Shown piece by piece: positions 16,875-25,785 of a stretch of DNA of 64,000 nt (its first letter is position 1; each line of letters begins with the position of its first letter). This DNA comes from Pseudonocardia sulfidoxydans NBRC 16205 (GTDB lineage Bacteria > Actinomycetota > Actinomycetes > Mycobacteriales > Pseudonocardiaceae), in assembly GCF_007989085.1 (NCBI RefSeq), contig NZ_BJVJ01000005.1, positions 62,001 through 126,000 on the forward strand, in the 5' to 3' direction. Made by a program: the position numbers and the translations under genes. The notes beneath the pieces were generated by a model, which saw nothing but the letters and a program-made list of their open reading frames with translations, was not told the DNA's origin and did not search any database.

Positions 16875-17834
16875 GTGGTCGATCGGCGGACGGGGGCGGC
16901 GCCGGTACCCGCGGCGGCACCGACCGAGGCGCGGCTGCGGGACGCGGAGCGGTCCGAGAACTTCCCGGTGGCGCTGCGGGTGCTGCCGGCGGCGATCCGC
17001 GCCCACCTGCGGGCGGTCTACGACGTCGTCCGCGTCATCGACGACATCGGTGACGGCGACACCGATGGGCCGCAACAGGATCCGCGTCCTGTCACCGCCG
17101 AGGAGGCCGCCGACCGGACCGCGCGGCTGCACGGCCTGTGCACGGATCTGCGCCGGGTCTTCGACGACGGTCCCGGGCCCGAGGCGCCCGTCCTGCGCCG
17201 GCTGGTGCCGACGGCGCGCGCCTGCGGGCTCACCCGGGAGCCGTTCGAACGGCTCGTCGCGGCCAACCTCGCCGACCAGTACGTCACGCGGTACCGCACG
17301 TGGGACGACCTGCTGGGCTACTGCGTGCTCTCCGCCGACCCGATCGGACGGATGGTCCTCGCGGTGTTCGGGGTGGGCGCCCCGCCCGGGTCCGACCTGC
17401 AGCGCTGGTCCGACCGGATCTGCACCGCCCTGCAGATCCTCGAGCACTGCCAGGACGTCGCCGAGGACCGCGCCCGCGGCCGGATCTACCTGCCGGTCGA
17501 CGACCTGACCGCGTTCGGCGTCGACGAGTCCGACCTCGACGCCCCGCACGCCTCCCCCGCGCTGCGCGCGCTGCTCGCCGAGGTCACCGGCCGGGCGTGC
17601 GCGCTGCTCGACGAGGGCGCACCCCTGCTCGGCCGGCTCCACGGCTGGGCCCGGGTCGCGGTCGCCGGGTACGCCGCCGGTGGCCGGGCGGCGGCGGACG
17701 CGTTGCGCCGCAGCGACTTCGACGTCCTTGCCGGGGCGCCCGAGGCGAGACGCCGCGACGTCGTGCGTCATCTGGTCCGCGATCTGACCCGTCCGTCACG
17801 AGAGCTCGAGTTCCGGAAGCAGGGCACCGTATGA
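16875..17834 (+). CDS. hpnC: Hydroxysqualene synthase HpnC
   Basis: A 319-residue squalene/phytoene synthase-fold protein. The family mark NFPVALRVLP is near residue 27. The first acidic motif is VIDDIGDGD and the second QDVAEDRARGRIYLP. In the three-step bacterial route HpnC turns presqualene diphosphate into hydroxysqualene. GTG 16875 follows a purine-rich site (GGGAGCAGGA); GTG 16833 is a longer alternative. It is the first gene of a seven-gene operon and overlaps hpnD by ATGA. The 126 bases before it are shared with the divergent PucR gene and contain an AT-rich stretch (TTTATCAGGATGTGACAAG) that is a likely promoter. Confidence 0.93.
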   Translation: MVDRRTGAAPVPAAAPTEARLRDAERSENFPVALRVLPAAIRAHLRAVYDVVRVIDDIGDGDTDGPQQDPRPVTAEEAADRTARLHGLCTDLRRVFDDGPGPEAPVLRRLVPTARACGLTREPFERLVAANLADQYVTRYRTWDDLLGYCVLSADPIGRMVLAVFGVGAPPGSDLQRWSDRICTALQILEHCQDVAEDRARGRIYLPVDDLTAFGVDESDLDAPHASPALRALLAEVTGRACALLDEGAPLLGRLHGWARVAVAGYAAGGRAAADALRRSDFDVLAGAPEARRRDVVRHLVRDLTRPSRELEFRKQGTV

Positions 17835-18763
17835 GCCGCAGCCCGTCCACCCCCGTCGAGCGCGCCTACGCGGCGAGCGAGGCGATCACCCGGGACCAGG
17901 CGCGGAACTTCTACTACGGCATCCGGCTGCTCCCGCCCCGCAAGCGTGCGGCCCTGTCGGCGGTCTACGCGCTGGCGCGCAGGATCGACGACATCGGTGA
18001 CGGCGACGCGGGCGGGGATCGGTCGACCGACGGCAAGCTGGCCGCGTTGGAGCAGGTCCGCACGTCGGTGCGGCAGGCCCGCGAGGCCGATCCCGATCCG
18101 CGTGACCCCGTGATGGTCGCGGTGACCGACGCCGCCCGGCGGTACCCGATCCCGCTCGGCGCGTTCGACGAGCTCGTCGACGGTGTCGAGGCCGACGTGC
18201 GGATGGACGACGTGCCCGGACCGAGCGCCCCCTACGCGACCTTCGACGACATGGCCGGCTACTGCCGGCAGGTCGCGGGCTCGGTGGGGCGGCTGTGCCT
18301 GGGCATCTTCGGGTCCCGTCCGCACCCGGAGGCCGCCGCGTACGCCGACGCGCTGGGCATCGCGCTGCAGCAGACGAACATCCTGCGCGACATCCGCGAG
18401 GACCTGGGCAACGGCCGCATCTACCTGCCGACCGACGAGCTGGACCGGTTCGGCGTCGACCTGCGTCTCGACGACCACGCCAACCTGGCCGACCCGGACG
18501 GCGGGCTGGCCGAGCTGATCCGGTTCTCCGCCACGCGGGCCCGGCAGTGGTACGCCGACGGGTTGCGGCTGGTCCCGCTGCTCGACCGGCGCAGCGCGGC
18601 CTGCGCGACCGCGATGGCCGGCATCTACCGGCAACTGCTCGACGACATCGCCGCCGACCCGCCGTCGGTCTACCACCAGCGCCGGTCGCTGTCGGGTCGG
18701 CAGAAGGTCGGGGTCGCGGTGAAGGCGCTGGCCGGGCGGGCGCCGGGAGGTGTGCGGGTGTGA
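17831..18763 (+). CDS. hpnD: Presqualene diphosphate synthase HpnD
   Basis: A 310-residue trans-prenyltransferase that condenses two farnesyl diphosphates to presqualene diphosphate. It shows ARNFYYGIRLLPPRKR, the first aspartate motif ARRIDDIGDGD, YCRQVAGSVGRL and the second motif NILRDIREDLGNGRIYLP. The ATG at 17831 overlaps the hpnC stop (ATGA), and its stop overlaps the hpnE start (GTGA). Its length and motifs match HpnD rather than carotenoid CrtB, and the neighbours settle the assignment. Confidence 0.94.
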   Translation: MSRSPSTPVERAYAASEAITRDQARNFYYGIRLLPPRKRAALSAVYALARRIDDIGDGDAGGDRSTDGKLAALEQVRTSVRQAREADPDPRDPVMVAVTDAARRYPIPLGAFDELVDGVEADVRMDDVPGPSAPYATFDDMAGYCRQVAGSVGRLCLGIFGSRPHPEAAAYADALGIALQQTNILRDIREDLGNGRIYLPTDELDRFGVDLRLDDHANLADPDGGLAELIRFSATRARQWYADGLRLVPLLDRRSAACATAMAGIYRQLLDDIAADPPSVYHQRRSLSGRQKVGVAVKALAGRAPGGVRV

Positions 18764-20184
18764 CCGTGCGCGTGGGGGTGGTCGGGGGCGGGCTCGCCGG
18801 GGTCGCCGCCGCACTGCGCTGCGCCGACGCCGGTGCCCGGGTGACGTTGTGGGAGTCGCGGGCGCGCCTGGGCGGGGTCGCGGGCTCGTTCCGGCGCGGC
18901 GAGCTCGACGTCGACACCGGCCAGCACGTCGTGCTGCGCTGCTGCACCTCGTACCTGGCGTTCCTCGACCGGCTCGGGGTCCGCGACGACGTCACGTTGC
19001 AGAACCGCCTCGACATCCCCGTCCTGTCCCCCGGTGCGCGGCCGGCCCGATTGCGGCGCAACGGGTTGCCCGCGCCCCTGCACCTGGGTGCGGCGCTGCT
19101 GCGCTACGCACCCCTGGCGCTCACCGACCGGCTCCGCGTGCTGCGCGCCGCGCTCGCACTGGGCCGCGTCGACCCGACGTCCGCGGCCACCGACGCCCGC
19201 AGCTTCGCCGACTGGCTCGCCGCGCACGGGCAGAGCCCACGGGCCGTCGAGGCGCTGTGGGACCTCGTCGGGATCGCGACGCTCAACGCCCGCGCCGCCG
19301 ACGCCTCCCTCGCGCTGGCCGCCACGGTGTTCCAGCTCGGGCTGCTCACCGACGCGGCCGCGGGCGACGTCGGCTGGGCCCGGGTCCCGCTGGGGCGCCT
19401 GCACGACGACGCCGCACGCGCTGCGCTGACCGCCGCCGGTGTCGAGGTCCGGACCTCGGCGAAGGTCCGGTCGCTCACCGCGGGTCCCGACGGCTGGCGG
19501 GTCGCCGTCACGCCCAGGCACGACACGCACACGCGCACACACACGCAGGCCGGACCGGGTGGTTCCGGGTCCGCTGGAGAGGAGGAGTTCGTGGTCGACC
19601 GGATCGTGTCCGCCGTCCCACCCACCGTCGCGACCCGGCTGCTGCCGGAGGGCGCCGTCGACCTGCCGGCGGGGTGGGCCGAGCGGCTGGGCAGCTCCCC
19701 GATCGTCGACGTGCACGTCGTCTACGACCGCACGGTGCTCCACCACGACTTCGCCGCGGCCGTCGACAGCCCGGTGCAGTGGGTGTTCGACCGCACCGCC
19801 TCCTCGGGAACCAGCGACGTGCACCCACCGGGCGCCCAGTACGTCGCCGTGTCGATGTCGGCGGCCGACGACCTCGTCGGGATGTCGCTGGCCGCGCTGC
19901 GCGAGCTGATGCTGCCCGCCCTGGCCGCGGTGCTGCCCGGTGCGGCCTCGGCGCGGGTGCTCGACTTCTTCGTGACCCGGGAGCCGCACGCGACCTTCCG
20001 CGCCGCGCCCGGGCAGGCCGCGTCCAGGCCCGGGCCCGTCACCGGGCTGCCCGGCCTGACGCTGGCCGGGGCATGGACCGCCACCGGCTGGCCCGCCACG
20101 ATGGAGGGCGCCGTCCGCAGCGGGGAGGCGGCCGCCGCGGCCGCGCTGGCCCGTCCCGTCGCCGCCGCGGGGGTGGCGGCGTGA
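18760..20184 (+). CDS. hpnE: Hydroxysqualene dehydroxylase HpnE (FAD-dependent)
   Basis: A 474-residue amine-oxidase/phytoene-desaturase-fold flavoprotein. VGVVGGGLAGVAAALR with GGGLAG at 9-14 binds FAD; ELDVDTGQHVVLRCCTSYL follows. The C-terminal FAD motif is LTLAGAWTATGWPATMEGAV. HpnE reduces hydroxysqualene to squalene. Near residues 250-275 there is a low-complexity insert (HDTHTRTHTQ, then Gly/Ser and Glu-rich) encoded by an alternating CA/CG run at 19520-19550; it lies in the substrate or FAD-loop region and looks like a surface loop. The gene overlaps both neighbours by 4 bases (GTGA). Confidence 0.93.
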   Translation: MTVRVGVVGGGLAGVAAALRCADAGARVTLWESRARLGGVAGSFRRGELDVDTGQHVVLRCCTSYLAFLDRLGVRDDVTLQNRLDIPVLSPGARPARLRRNGLPAPLHLGAALLRYAPLALTDRLRVLRAALALGRVDPTSAATDARSFADWLAAHGQSPRAVEALWDLVGIATLNARAADASLALAATVFQLGLLTDAAAGDVGWARVPLGRLHDDAARAALTAAGVEVRTSAKVRSLTAGPDGWRVAVTPRHDTHTRTHTQAGPGGSGSAGEEEFVVDRIVSAVPPTVATRLLPEGAVDLPAGWAERLGSSPIVDVHVVYDRTVLHHDFAAAVDSPVQWVFDRTASSGTSDVHPPGAQYVAVSMSAADDLVGMSLAALRELMLPALAAVLPGAASARVLDFFVTREPHATFRAAPGQAASRPGPVTGLPGLTLAGAWTATGWPATMEGAVRSGEAAAAAALARPVAAAGVAA

Positions 20185-21236
20185 CCGCGACCCTCAGGCG
20201 TTTCCTCACCCCCGGGGGCGAGCACCGCGACGTCGCGACCCGGGTGCTGCGCCGCGGCCGGGACGCCGTCACCCCGGCCCTGCAGGCCGCCGTCGACCGG
20301 CTCGACGACGCCAGCCGCACCCAGGCCCGCTACCACCTCGGCTGGACCGAGCTCGACGGTTCGCCGGGCGCGGGCGGCGGCAAGGCCGTCCGGCCCGCGC
20401 TGGCGCTGCTCTCGGCCGCCGCGGCGGGAGCCGACGTCGGCACCGGGGTGCCCGGCGCGGTCGCCGTCGAGCTGGTCCACAACTTCTCCCTGCTCCACGA
20501 CGACCTGATGGACGGCGACACCGAACGCCGCCACCGCACGACGGTGTGGGTGCAGTGGGGGGCGTCGTCGGCGATCCTGTGCGGCGACGCCATGCTCGCG
20601 CTGGCCCAGGAGGTGCTGCTGGAGGCGCCGTCGCCGCACGCCGCCGCGGCGGCCCGGCTGCTGGCCGCGACCACCAGGGAGCTGATCCGCGGCCAGGCCG
20701 AGGACCTCGCGTTCGAGACCCGCGACGACGTCGGCGTCGAGGAGTGCCTGTCGATGGCGTCGGGCAAGACGGGCTCGCTGCTGGCGGCGAGCGCGTCGAT
20801 CGGCGCGGTGCTCGCCGGCGCCCCGGCCGCGCAGGTCGAGGCGCTGAGCGTCTACGGCCACGAGGTCGGCATGGCGTTCCAGCTGGTCGACGACCTGCTC
20901 GGGATCTGGGGCGACCCGGCCGTCACCGGCAAGCCGGTGCTGTCGGACCTGCGGTCGCGCAAGAAGTCACTGCCGGTGACGTTCGCCATCCGCAACGGTG
21001 GCGACACGGGTCGCGAGCTGGGCCGCTGGCTGGCCGGTGACGGTGACGCGGGCGAGGACGAGCTGCGGGCCGCCGCCCGGCTGGTCGAGCAGGGCGGGGG
21101 CCGCGACTGGGCCGCCGCCGAGGCCCGCCGCCGCCGCGACGCCGCGCTCGACGCCGTCACCGCCGCCGGACTGGCCCCCGGACCGTGCGGCGAGCTCGTG
21201 GCGCTGGCCCACCACCTCGTCGACAGGGAGTTCTGA
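20181..21236 (+). CDS. Polyprenyl diphosphate synthase (FPP/GGPP synthase type)
   Basis: A 351-residue all-helical prenyl elongase. The first aspartate-rich motif is HDDLMDGD at 106-113 and the second is QLVDDLLGIWGD near 234-245. GGGKAVRPALALL is the isopentenyl diphosphate site. In a hopanoid operon it supplies farnesyl diphosphate, though geranylgeranyl diphosphate cannot be excluded by eye. It starts at GTG 20181 overlapping hpnE, and its stop overlaps the shc start (TGATG). Confidence 0.92.
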   Translation: MTATLRRFLTPGGEHRDVATRVLRRGRDAVTPALQAAVDRLDDASRTQARYHLGWTELDGSPGAGGGKAVRPALALLSAAAAGADVGTGVPGAVAVELVHNFSLLHDDLMDGDTERRHRTTVWVQWGASSAILCGDAMLALAQEVLLEAPSPHAAAAARLLAATTRELIRGQAEDLAFETRDDVGVEECLSMASGKTGSLLAASASIGAVLAGAPAAQVEALSVYGHEVGMAFQLVDDLLGIWGDPAVTGKPVLSDLRSRKKSLPVTFAIRNGGDTGRELGRWLAGDGDAGEDELRAAARLVEQGGGRDWAAAEARRRRDAALDAVTAAGLAPGPCGELVALAHHLVDREF

Positions 21237-23137
21237 TGACCCTCACCGCGCCGGAGCGCTCGGCGACCCGCACCCCGCGGGACACGCTGGACGCCGCCGT
21301 CGCGTTCCTTCGCGCCGGCCGTCATCCCGACGGCTGGTGGCAGGGCGAGCTCGAGACCAACGTGACGATGGATGCCGAGGACCTGCTGCTGCGCGAGTTC
21401 CTCGGCATCCGCACCGACGACGAGACCGCCGAGGCCGCGCGCTGGATCCGGTCCCGGCAGCGCGCCGACGGCAGCTGGGCCACGTTCCAGGACGGCCCGG
21501 CCGACCTGTCGACGACGATCGAGGCGTGGGTCGCGCTGCGGCTCGCCGGCGACTCCCCCGACGCCGAGCACATGCTGCGCGCGCAGAAGTTCGTCGTGTC
21601 GCAAGGCGGTCTGGAGCGCTCCCGCGTCTTCACCCGGATCTGGCTCGCCCTGTTCGGGCTGTGGTCGTGGGACGAGCTGCCCGACATGCCACCCGAGCTG
21701 ATCTTCCTGCCGAAGTGGTTCCCGCTCAACGTCTACGACTGGGCCTGCTGGGCGCGCCAGACCGTCGTCCCCCTGACCGTGGTGGCGACGCTGCGGCCCT
21801 GCCGGCCGCTGCCCTTCGGTGTCGACGAGCTGCGCACCGGTGTCGCGGCGCCGCCGCCCGCGAAGCCCTGGACGTGGGCCGGTGCGTTCCAGCGTCTCGA
21901 TCGCGTGTTGCACGCCTACTCACGGCGCCCGCTGCGCGGTCTGCGGCGGCTCGCGATGCGCCGGGCCGCCGAGTGGGTCCTGGCCCGCCAGGAGGCCGAC
22001 GGCTCGTGGGGCGGCATCCAGCCGCCGTGGGTGTACTCACTGCTCTGCCTGCACCTGCTGGGTTACCCGCTCGACCACCCCGCCGTCGCCGCCGGCATCC
22101 GTGGCCTCGACCGGTTCCTGATCCGCGAGGAGACCCCGGACGGCGTCGTGCGCCGGCTCGAGGCCTGCCAGTCACCGGTGTGGGACACCTGCCTCGCCGT
22201 CACCGCGCTGCTCGACGCCGGTGTCCCCGCCGACGACCCCGACGTCCTCGCCGCCGCCGACTGGATGCTCGGCGAGGAGGTCACCGGTGTCCGCGGTGAC
22301 TGGGCGGTGCGCCGCCCCGACGTCCCCACGGGCGGCTGGGCGTTCGAGTTCGACAACGACGGCTACCCCGACACCGACGACACCGCCGAGGTCGTCCTCG
22401 CCCTGCGCCGGGTCGCGCATCCCGCTCCCGACCGGGTGCGGGCCGCGGTGGACCGCGGGGTGGCCTGGACGGTCGGGATGCAGTCGCGCGACGGCGGCTG
22501 GGGCGCCTTCGACGCCGACAACACCCGCGTCCTCGTCACCAAGCTGCCGTTCTGCGACTTCGGCGCCGTCATCGACCCGCCGTCGGCCGACGTCACCGCG
22601 CACGTCGTGGAGATGATGGCCGCCGAGGGGCTCGCCGGGACGCCGGAGTGCCGGCGCGGTGTCGACTGGCTGCTGGCCGCGCAGGAACGCGACGGCTCCT
22701 GGTTCGGCCGCTGGGGCGCCAACCACGTCTACGGCACGGGTGGTGTCGTTCCCGCCCTGATCGCAGGCGGTATCGACCCCGACGCCCCACCGATCCGCCG
22801 CGCCGTGGCCTGGCTGGAACGTCACCAGAACGACGACGGCGGCTGGGGCGAGGACCTGCGCTCCTACGAGGACCCGTCCTGGATCGGCAGGGGCGCCTCG
22901 ACCGCGTCGCAGACGGCGTGGGCGCTGCTCGCGCTGCTCGCCGCCGGCGAGGACGGAGACGTCGTGGAACGGGGCGTGCAGTACCTCGTCGACACCCAGC
23001 TGCCCGACGGCTCGTGGGAGGAGACGCTCTACACCGGCACCGGCTTCCCCGGCGCCTTCTACATCCGCTACCACCTCTACCGGATGGTCTTCCCGATCTC
23101 GGCGCTCGGCCGCTACGTGAACGGGCACACGTCGTGA
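21236..23137 (+). CDS. shc: Squalene-hopene cyclase
   Basis: A 633-residue terpene cyclase that folds squalene into hopene and diplopterol at the membrane. The catalytic DTDD sits at 379-382 (YPDTDDTAEVV). Several QW repeats are visible (GSWFGRWGANHVYGTGG, DDGGWGEDLRSYEDPSW, ASTASQTAWALLALL, DGSWEETLYTGTGFPG). GGGAG-type GGGAG lies before the ATG, which overlaps the upstream stop. The length is normal for bacterial SHC (about 630). The family's alternative, a sesquarterpene cyclase, is unlikely next to hpnCDE. Confidence 0.96.
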   Translation: MTLTAPERSATRTPRDTLDAAVAFLRAGRHPDGWWQGELETNVTMDAEDLLLREFLGIRTDDETAEAARWIRSRQRADGSWATFQDGPADLSTTIEAWVALRLAGDSPDAEHMLRAQKFVVSQGGLERSRVFTRIWLALFGLWSWDELPDMPPELIFLPKWFPLNVYDWACWARQTVVPLTVVATLRPCRPLPFGVDELRTGVAAPPPAKPWTWAGAFQRLDRVLHAYSRRPLRGLRRLAMRRAAEWVLARQEADGSWGGIQPPWVYSLLCLHLLGYPLDHPAVAAGIRGLDRFLIREETPDGVVRRLEACQSPVWDTCLAVTALLDAGVPADDPDVLAAADWMLGEEVTGVRGDWAVRRPDVPTGGWAFEFDNDGYPDTDDTAEVVLALRRVAHPAPDRVRAAVDRGVAWTVGMQSRDGGWGAFDADNTRVLVTKLPFCDFGAVIDPPSADVTAHVVEMMAAEGLAGTPECRRGVDWLLAAQERDGSWFGRWGANHVYGTGGVVPALIAGGIDPDAPPIRRAVAWLERHQNDDGGWGEDLRSYEDPSWIGRGASTASQTAWALLALLAAGEDGDVVERGVQYLVDTQLPDGSWEETLYTGTGFPGAFYIRYHLYRMVFPISALGRYVNGHTS

Positions 23138-24663
23138 GGGCCGCCGTACCGGACGCGCTCGGGCCACCGGTGGTGTGCGCGCCGCTCGGCGTCGAACGCC
23201 GCGCCCTCGACGTCGACGCCCTGCGCGGGGTGCGGATCGTCCGCACCGGGATGGGCAGGCGCTCGGCCGGGACGGCCCGGGCGCTGGGCGCCGACGGCCC
23301 CCGGCCGGTGCTCGTCGCCGGGGTGGCGGGGGCGCTCGCGCCGCAGGTCCGGCCCGGTGACGTCGTCGTCGCCTCCGAGGTCCGCGACGGTTGCGGCGGG
23401 CGGGAACCCGTCGCCGTGCCGACGGCCAAGCCGCTCGCCGCCGCGCTGCGCGCGCTCGGGCTGCGGGTGCACGTCGGGCCGGTCGTCACCACCGACGGCG
23501 TCGTCGACGGCGACGCCCGGACCGCGTTGGCCACGACGGGGGCGCTCGCCGTCGACATGGAGTCCGCCGACCTGGTCGCAGCCGCCGCGGGCGGGCCGTT
23601 CGCGGTCGTGCGCGTCGTCGTCGACACGCCCGGCGCACCGCTGCTGCGCCCCGGCACCCCGGTCCGCGGGCTCACCGCGCTGCGCACCCTGCGCCGGGCC
23701 GCCCCCGCCCTGCGGGCCTGGCTCGACGCGTGTGCGCCCCGCACGGTCCGGCTCGCCGAGCCGCGCTCGTTCTGCGCCGGGGTCGAACGCGCCATCGAGA
23801 TCGTCGACCGCGCCATCGACCGGTTCGGCGCCCCCGTCTACGTGCGCCGCCAGATCGTGCACAACGCCCACGTCGTGCGGCGGCTCACCGACCGCGGGGC
23901 GATCTTCGTCCAGGAGGTCGACGAGGTGCCCCGCGGCGCCCATGTCGTGCTCGCCGCCCACGGCGTCTCCCCCGCCGTCCGTGCCGACGCCGACGCCCGC
24001 GACCTCCAGGTCGTCGACGCCACCTGCCCGCTCGTGGCCAAGGTGCACACCGAGGTCAAGCGGCACACCGCGCGCGGCCAGAGCGTCCTGCTCATCGGGC
24101 ACGCCGACCACGAGGAGGTCGAGGGCACCCTCGGCGAGGCCCCGGCCCACATCACGGTCGTCGAGGACGAGCAGCACGCCCGCACCGTCGACGTGCCCGA
24201 CCCCACCCGCGTCGCCTACGCCATGCAGACGACCCTCGCGGTCGACGAGGCGATGCGGATCGCCGCGATCCTGCGCGAGCGGTTCCCCGCGATCCGGGCG
24301 CCCCGCCAGGACGACATCTGCTACGCCACGACCAACCGGCAGCGCGCCATCCGCGCCGTCGCCGCCGACGTCGACCTCGTGGTCGTCGTCGGCTCCCCCA
24401 ACTCGTCCAACTCGCGGCGCCTCGCCGAGGTCGCCGCCCGCCAGGGTGTGCCCGCCCACCTCGTCGACGACGTCGGCGAGCTCGACCTGACCTGGTTCGC
24501 CGGTGTGCGCCGGGTCGGGCTGTCGGCGGGCGCGTCCGCCCCCGACGACCTCGTCGACGAGGTCGTCTCCTGTGTGTCCGGGCTCGGCCCGGTGACCGTC
24601 ACGGCCACCCCGACCGGTTCCGAGAACGTCAGATTCACCCTTCCCAAGGAGGTGAGCCGGTAA
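23134..24663 (+). CDS. Fusion of HpnG-like nucleoside phosphorylase and IspH (HMBPP reductase)
   Basis: A 509-residue two-domain protein. Residues 1 to about 195 resemble the hopanoid-associated nucleoside phosphorylase HpnG (GVERRALDVDAL, RTGMGRRSAG, VLVAGVAGALAPQVRPGDVV, VDMESADLVAAAAG), which removes adenine from adenosylhopane. Residues about 205-505 are IspH/LytB, the 4Fe-4S enzyme that makes IPP and DMAPP. Its three cluster cysteines are present (SFCAGVERA C214, DATCPLVAK C298, DDICYATTN C396), as are HNAHVV, AAHGVSP, GHADHEEVEG and QTTLAVDE. GTG 23134 overlaps the shc stop; the stop overlaps hpnH (TAATG). No stop or internal ribosome site separates the halves. Confidence 0.9.
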   Translation: MRAAVPDALGPPVVCAPLGVERRALDVDALRGVRIVRTGMGRRSAGTARALGADGPRPVLVAGVAGALAPQVRPGDVVVASEVRDGCGGREPVAVPTAKPLAAALRALGLRVHVGPVVTTDGVVDGDARTALATTGALAVDMESADLVAAAAGGPFAVVRVVVDTPGAPLLRPGTPVRGLTALRTLRRAAPALRAWLDACAPRTVRLAEPRSFCAGVERAIEIVDRAIDRFGAPVYVRRQIVHNAHVVRRLTDRGAIFVQEVDEVPRGAHVVLAAHGVSPAVRADADARDLQVVDATCPLVAKVHTEVKRHTARGQSVLLIGHADHEEVEGTLGEAPAHITVVEDEQHARTVDVPDPTRVAYAMQTTLAVDEAMRIAAILRERFPAIRAPRQDDICYATTNRQRAIRAVAADVDLVVVVGSPNSSNSRRLAEVAARQGVPAHLVDDVGELDLTWFAGVRRVGLSAGASAPDDLVDEVVSCVSGLGPVTVTATPTGSENVRFTLPKEVSR

Positions 24664-25667
24664 TGGCGATGCCGATGCGTCAGTCCGTGCGACTGGGCGC
24701 GTACCTGATGAAGCAGAAGATCAAGCGCGTCGAGAAGTTCCCGCTGCTCGTCGAGCTCGAACCGCTGTTCGCGTGCAACCTGAAGTGCAACGGCTGCGGC
24801 AAGATCCAGCAGCCCGCCGCGCTGCTCAAGCAGCGGATGCCCGTCGAGCAGGCGGTCGGGGCGATCGAGGAGTCCGGCGCGCCGATGGTGTCGATCGCCG
24901 GCGGCGAGCCGCTGATGCACCCGCAGATCGACGAGATCGTCCGGCAGCTGCTCGACCGCAACAAGATCGTGTTCCTGTGCACCAACGCGGTGTTGCTGCC
25001 CAAGCACCTCCACAGGTTCACCCCCCACAAGAACTTCGCGTGGATGGTCCACATCGACGGCCTGCGCGAGCGCCACGACGCGTCGGTGAGCAAGGACGGC
25101 GTGTTCGACCAGGCCGTCGCCGCGATCAAGCAGGCCCAGGAGCGGGGCTTCCGCGTCAACACCAACACGACGTTCTTCGACACCGACACCCCGCAGGACG
25201 TCATCGACGTCCTCGACTACCTCAACGACGACCTCGGCGTCGACAACATGCAGATCTCGCCCGGCTACGCCTACGAGAAGGCGCCCGACCAGGAGCACTG
25301 GCTCGGCGTCGAGCAGACCCGCGAGCTGTTCCGCAAGGCGTTCGACGGCGGCAGGCGCAAGAAGTGGCGGCTCAACCACTCGCCGGTGTTCCTCGACTTC
25401 CTCGAGGGAAAGGTGGATCTGAGCTGCACGGCGTGGGCGATCCCGTCGTACTCTCTTCTCGGCTGGCAGAAGCCGTGTTATCTGCTCGACGACGGGTACG
25501 TGAAGACCTACCGGGAACTCATCGACGACACCGACTGGGACGCGTTCGGCCGGGGCAAGGACGAGCGATGCGCGAACTGCATGGCGCACTGCGGGTACGA
25601 GCCGTCGGCCGTCTTCGTGACGATGGGGTCGCTGCGCCAGTCCCTGCGCGCCGCGACGGGAAGCTGA
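24663..25667 (+). CDS. hpnH: Adenosyl-hopene transferase HpnH (radical SAM)
   Basis: A 334-residue radical SAM protein that joins the adenosyl group of SAM to hopene. CNLKCNGC gives the cluster cysteines C38, C42 and C45. SIAGGEPLMHPQ is the SAM-binding GGE motif. A C-terminal Cys group (DERCANCMAHCGYEP) is also typical of HpnH. The ATG at 24663 overlaps the preceding stop (TAATG). It is the last gene of the operon and is followed by a hairpin. The order hpnG-ispH then hpnH indicates that this strain makes side-chain-extended hopanoids. Confidence 0.95.
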   Translation: MAMPMRQSVRLGAYLMKQKIKRVEKFPLLVELEPLFACNLKCNGCGKIQQPAALLKQRMPVEQAVGAIEESGAPMVSIAGGEPLMHPQIDEIVRQLLDRNKIVFLCTNAVLLPKHLHRFTPHKNFAWMVHIDGLRERHDASVSKDGVFDQAVAAIKQAQERGFRVNTNTTFFDTDTPQDVIDVLDYLNDDLGVDNMQISPGYAYEKAPDQEHWLGVEQTRELFRKAFDGGRRKKWRLNHSPVFLDFLEGKVDLSCTAWAIPSYSLLGWQKPCYLLDDGYVKTYRELIDDTDWDAFGRGKDERCANCMAHCGYEPSAVFVTMGSLRQSLRAATGS

Positions 25668-25668
25668 G

Positions 25669-25692
25669 GGGTCGCCACGTCCCGCGCGACCC
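25669..25692 (+). terminator. Possible terminator of the hopanoid operon
   Basis: A 7-bp stem GGGTCGC / GCGACCC with a 10-base loop, starting 1 base after the hpnH stop. It is modest, but no other hairpin lies before the next gene. Confidence 0.4.
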
Positions 25693-25785
25693 GGGGCGCC
25701 GCAGTTCGGGCGTCGACCCCGTTATCTCCTCGTTATCGGGGCCGTTATGCTTCGGCGACCCCGACTGGAGAGGCGGACCGCGCGA

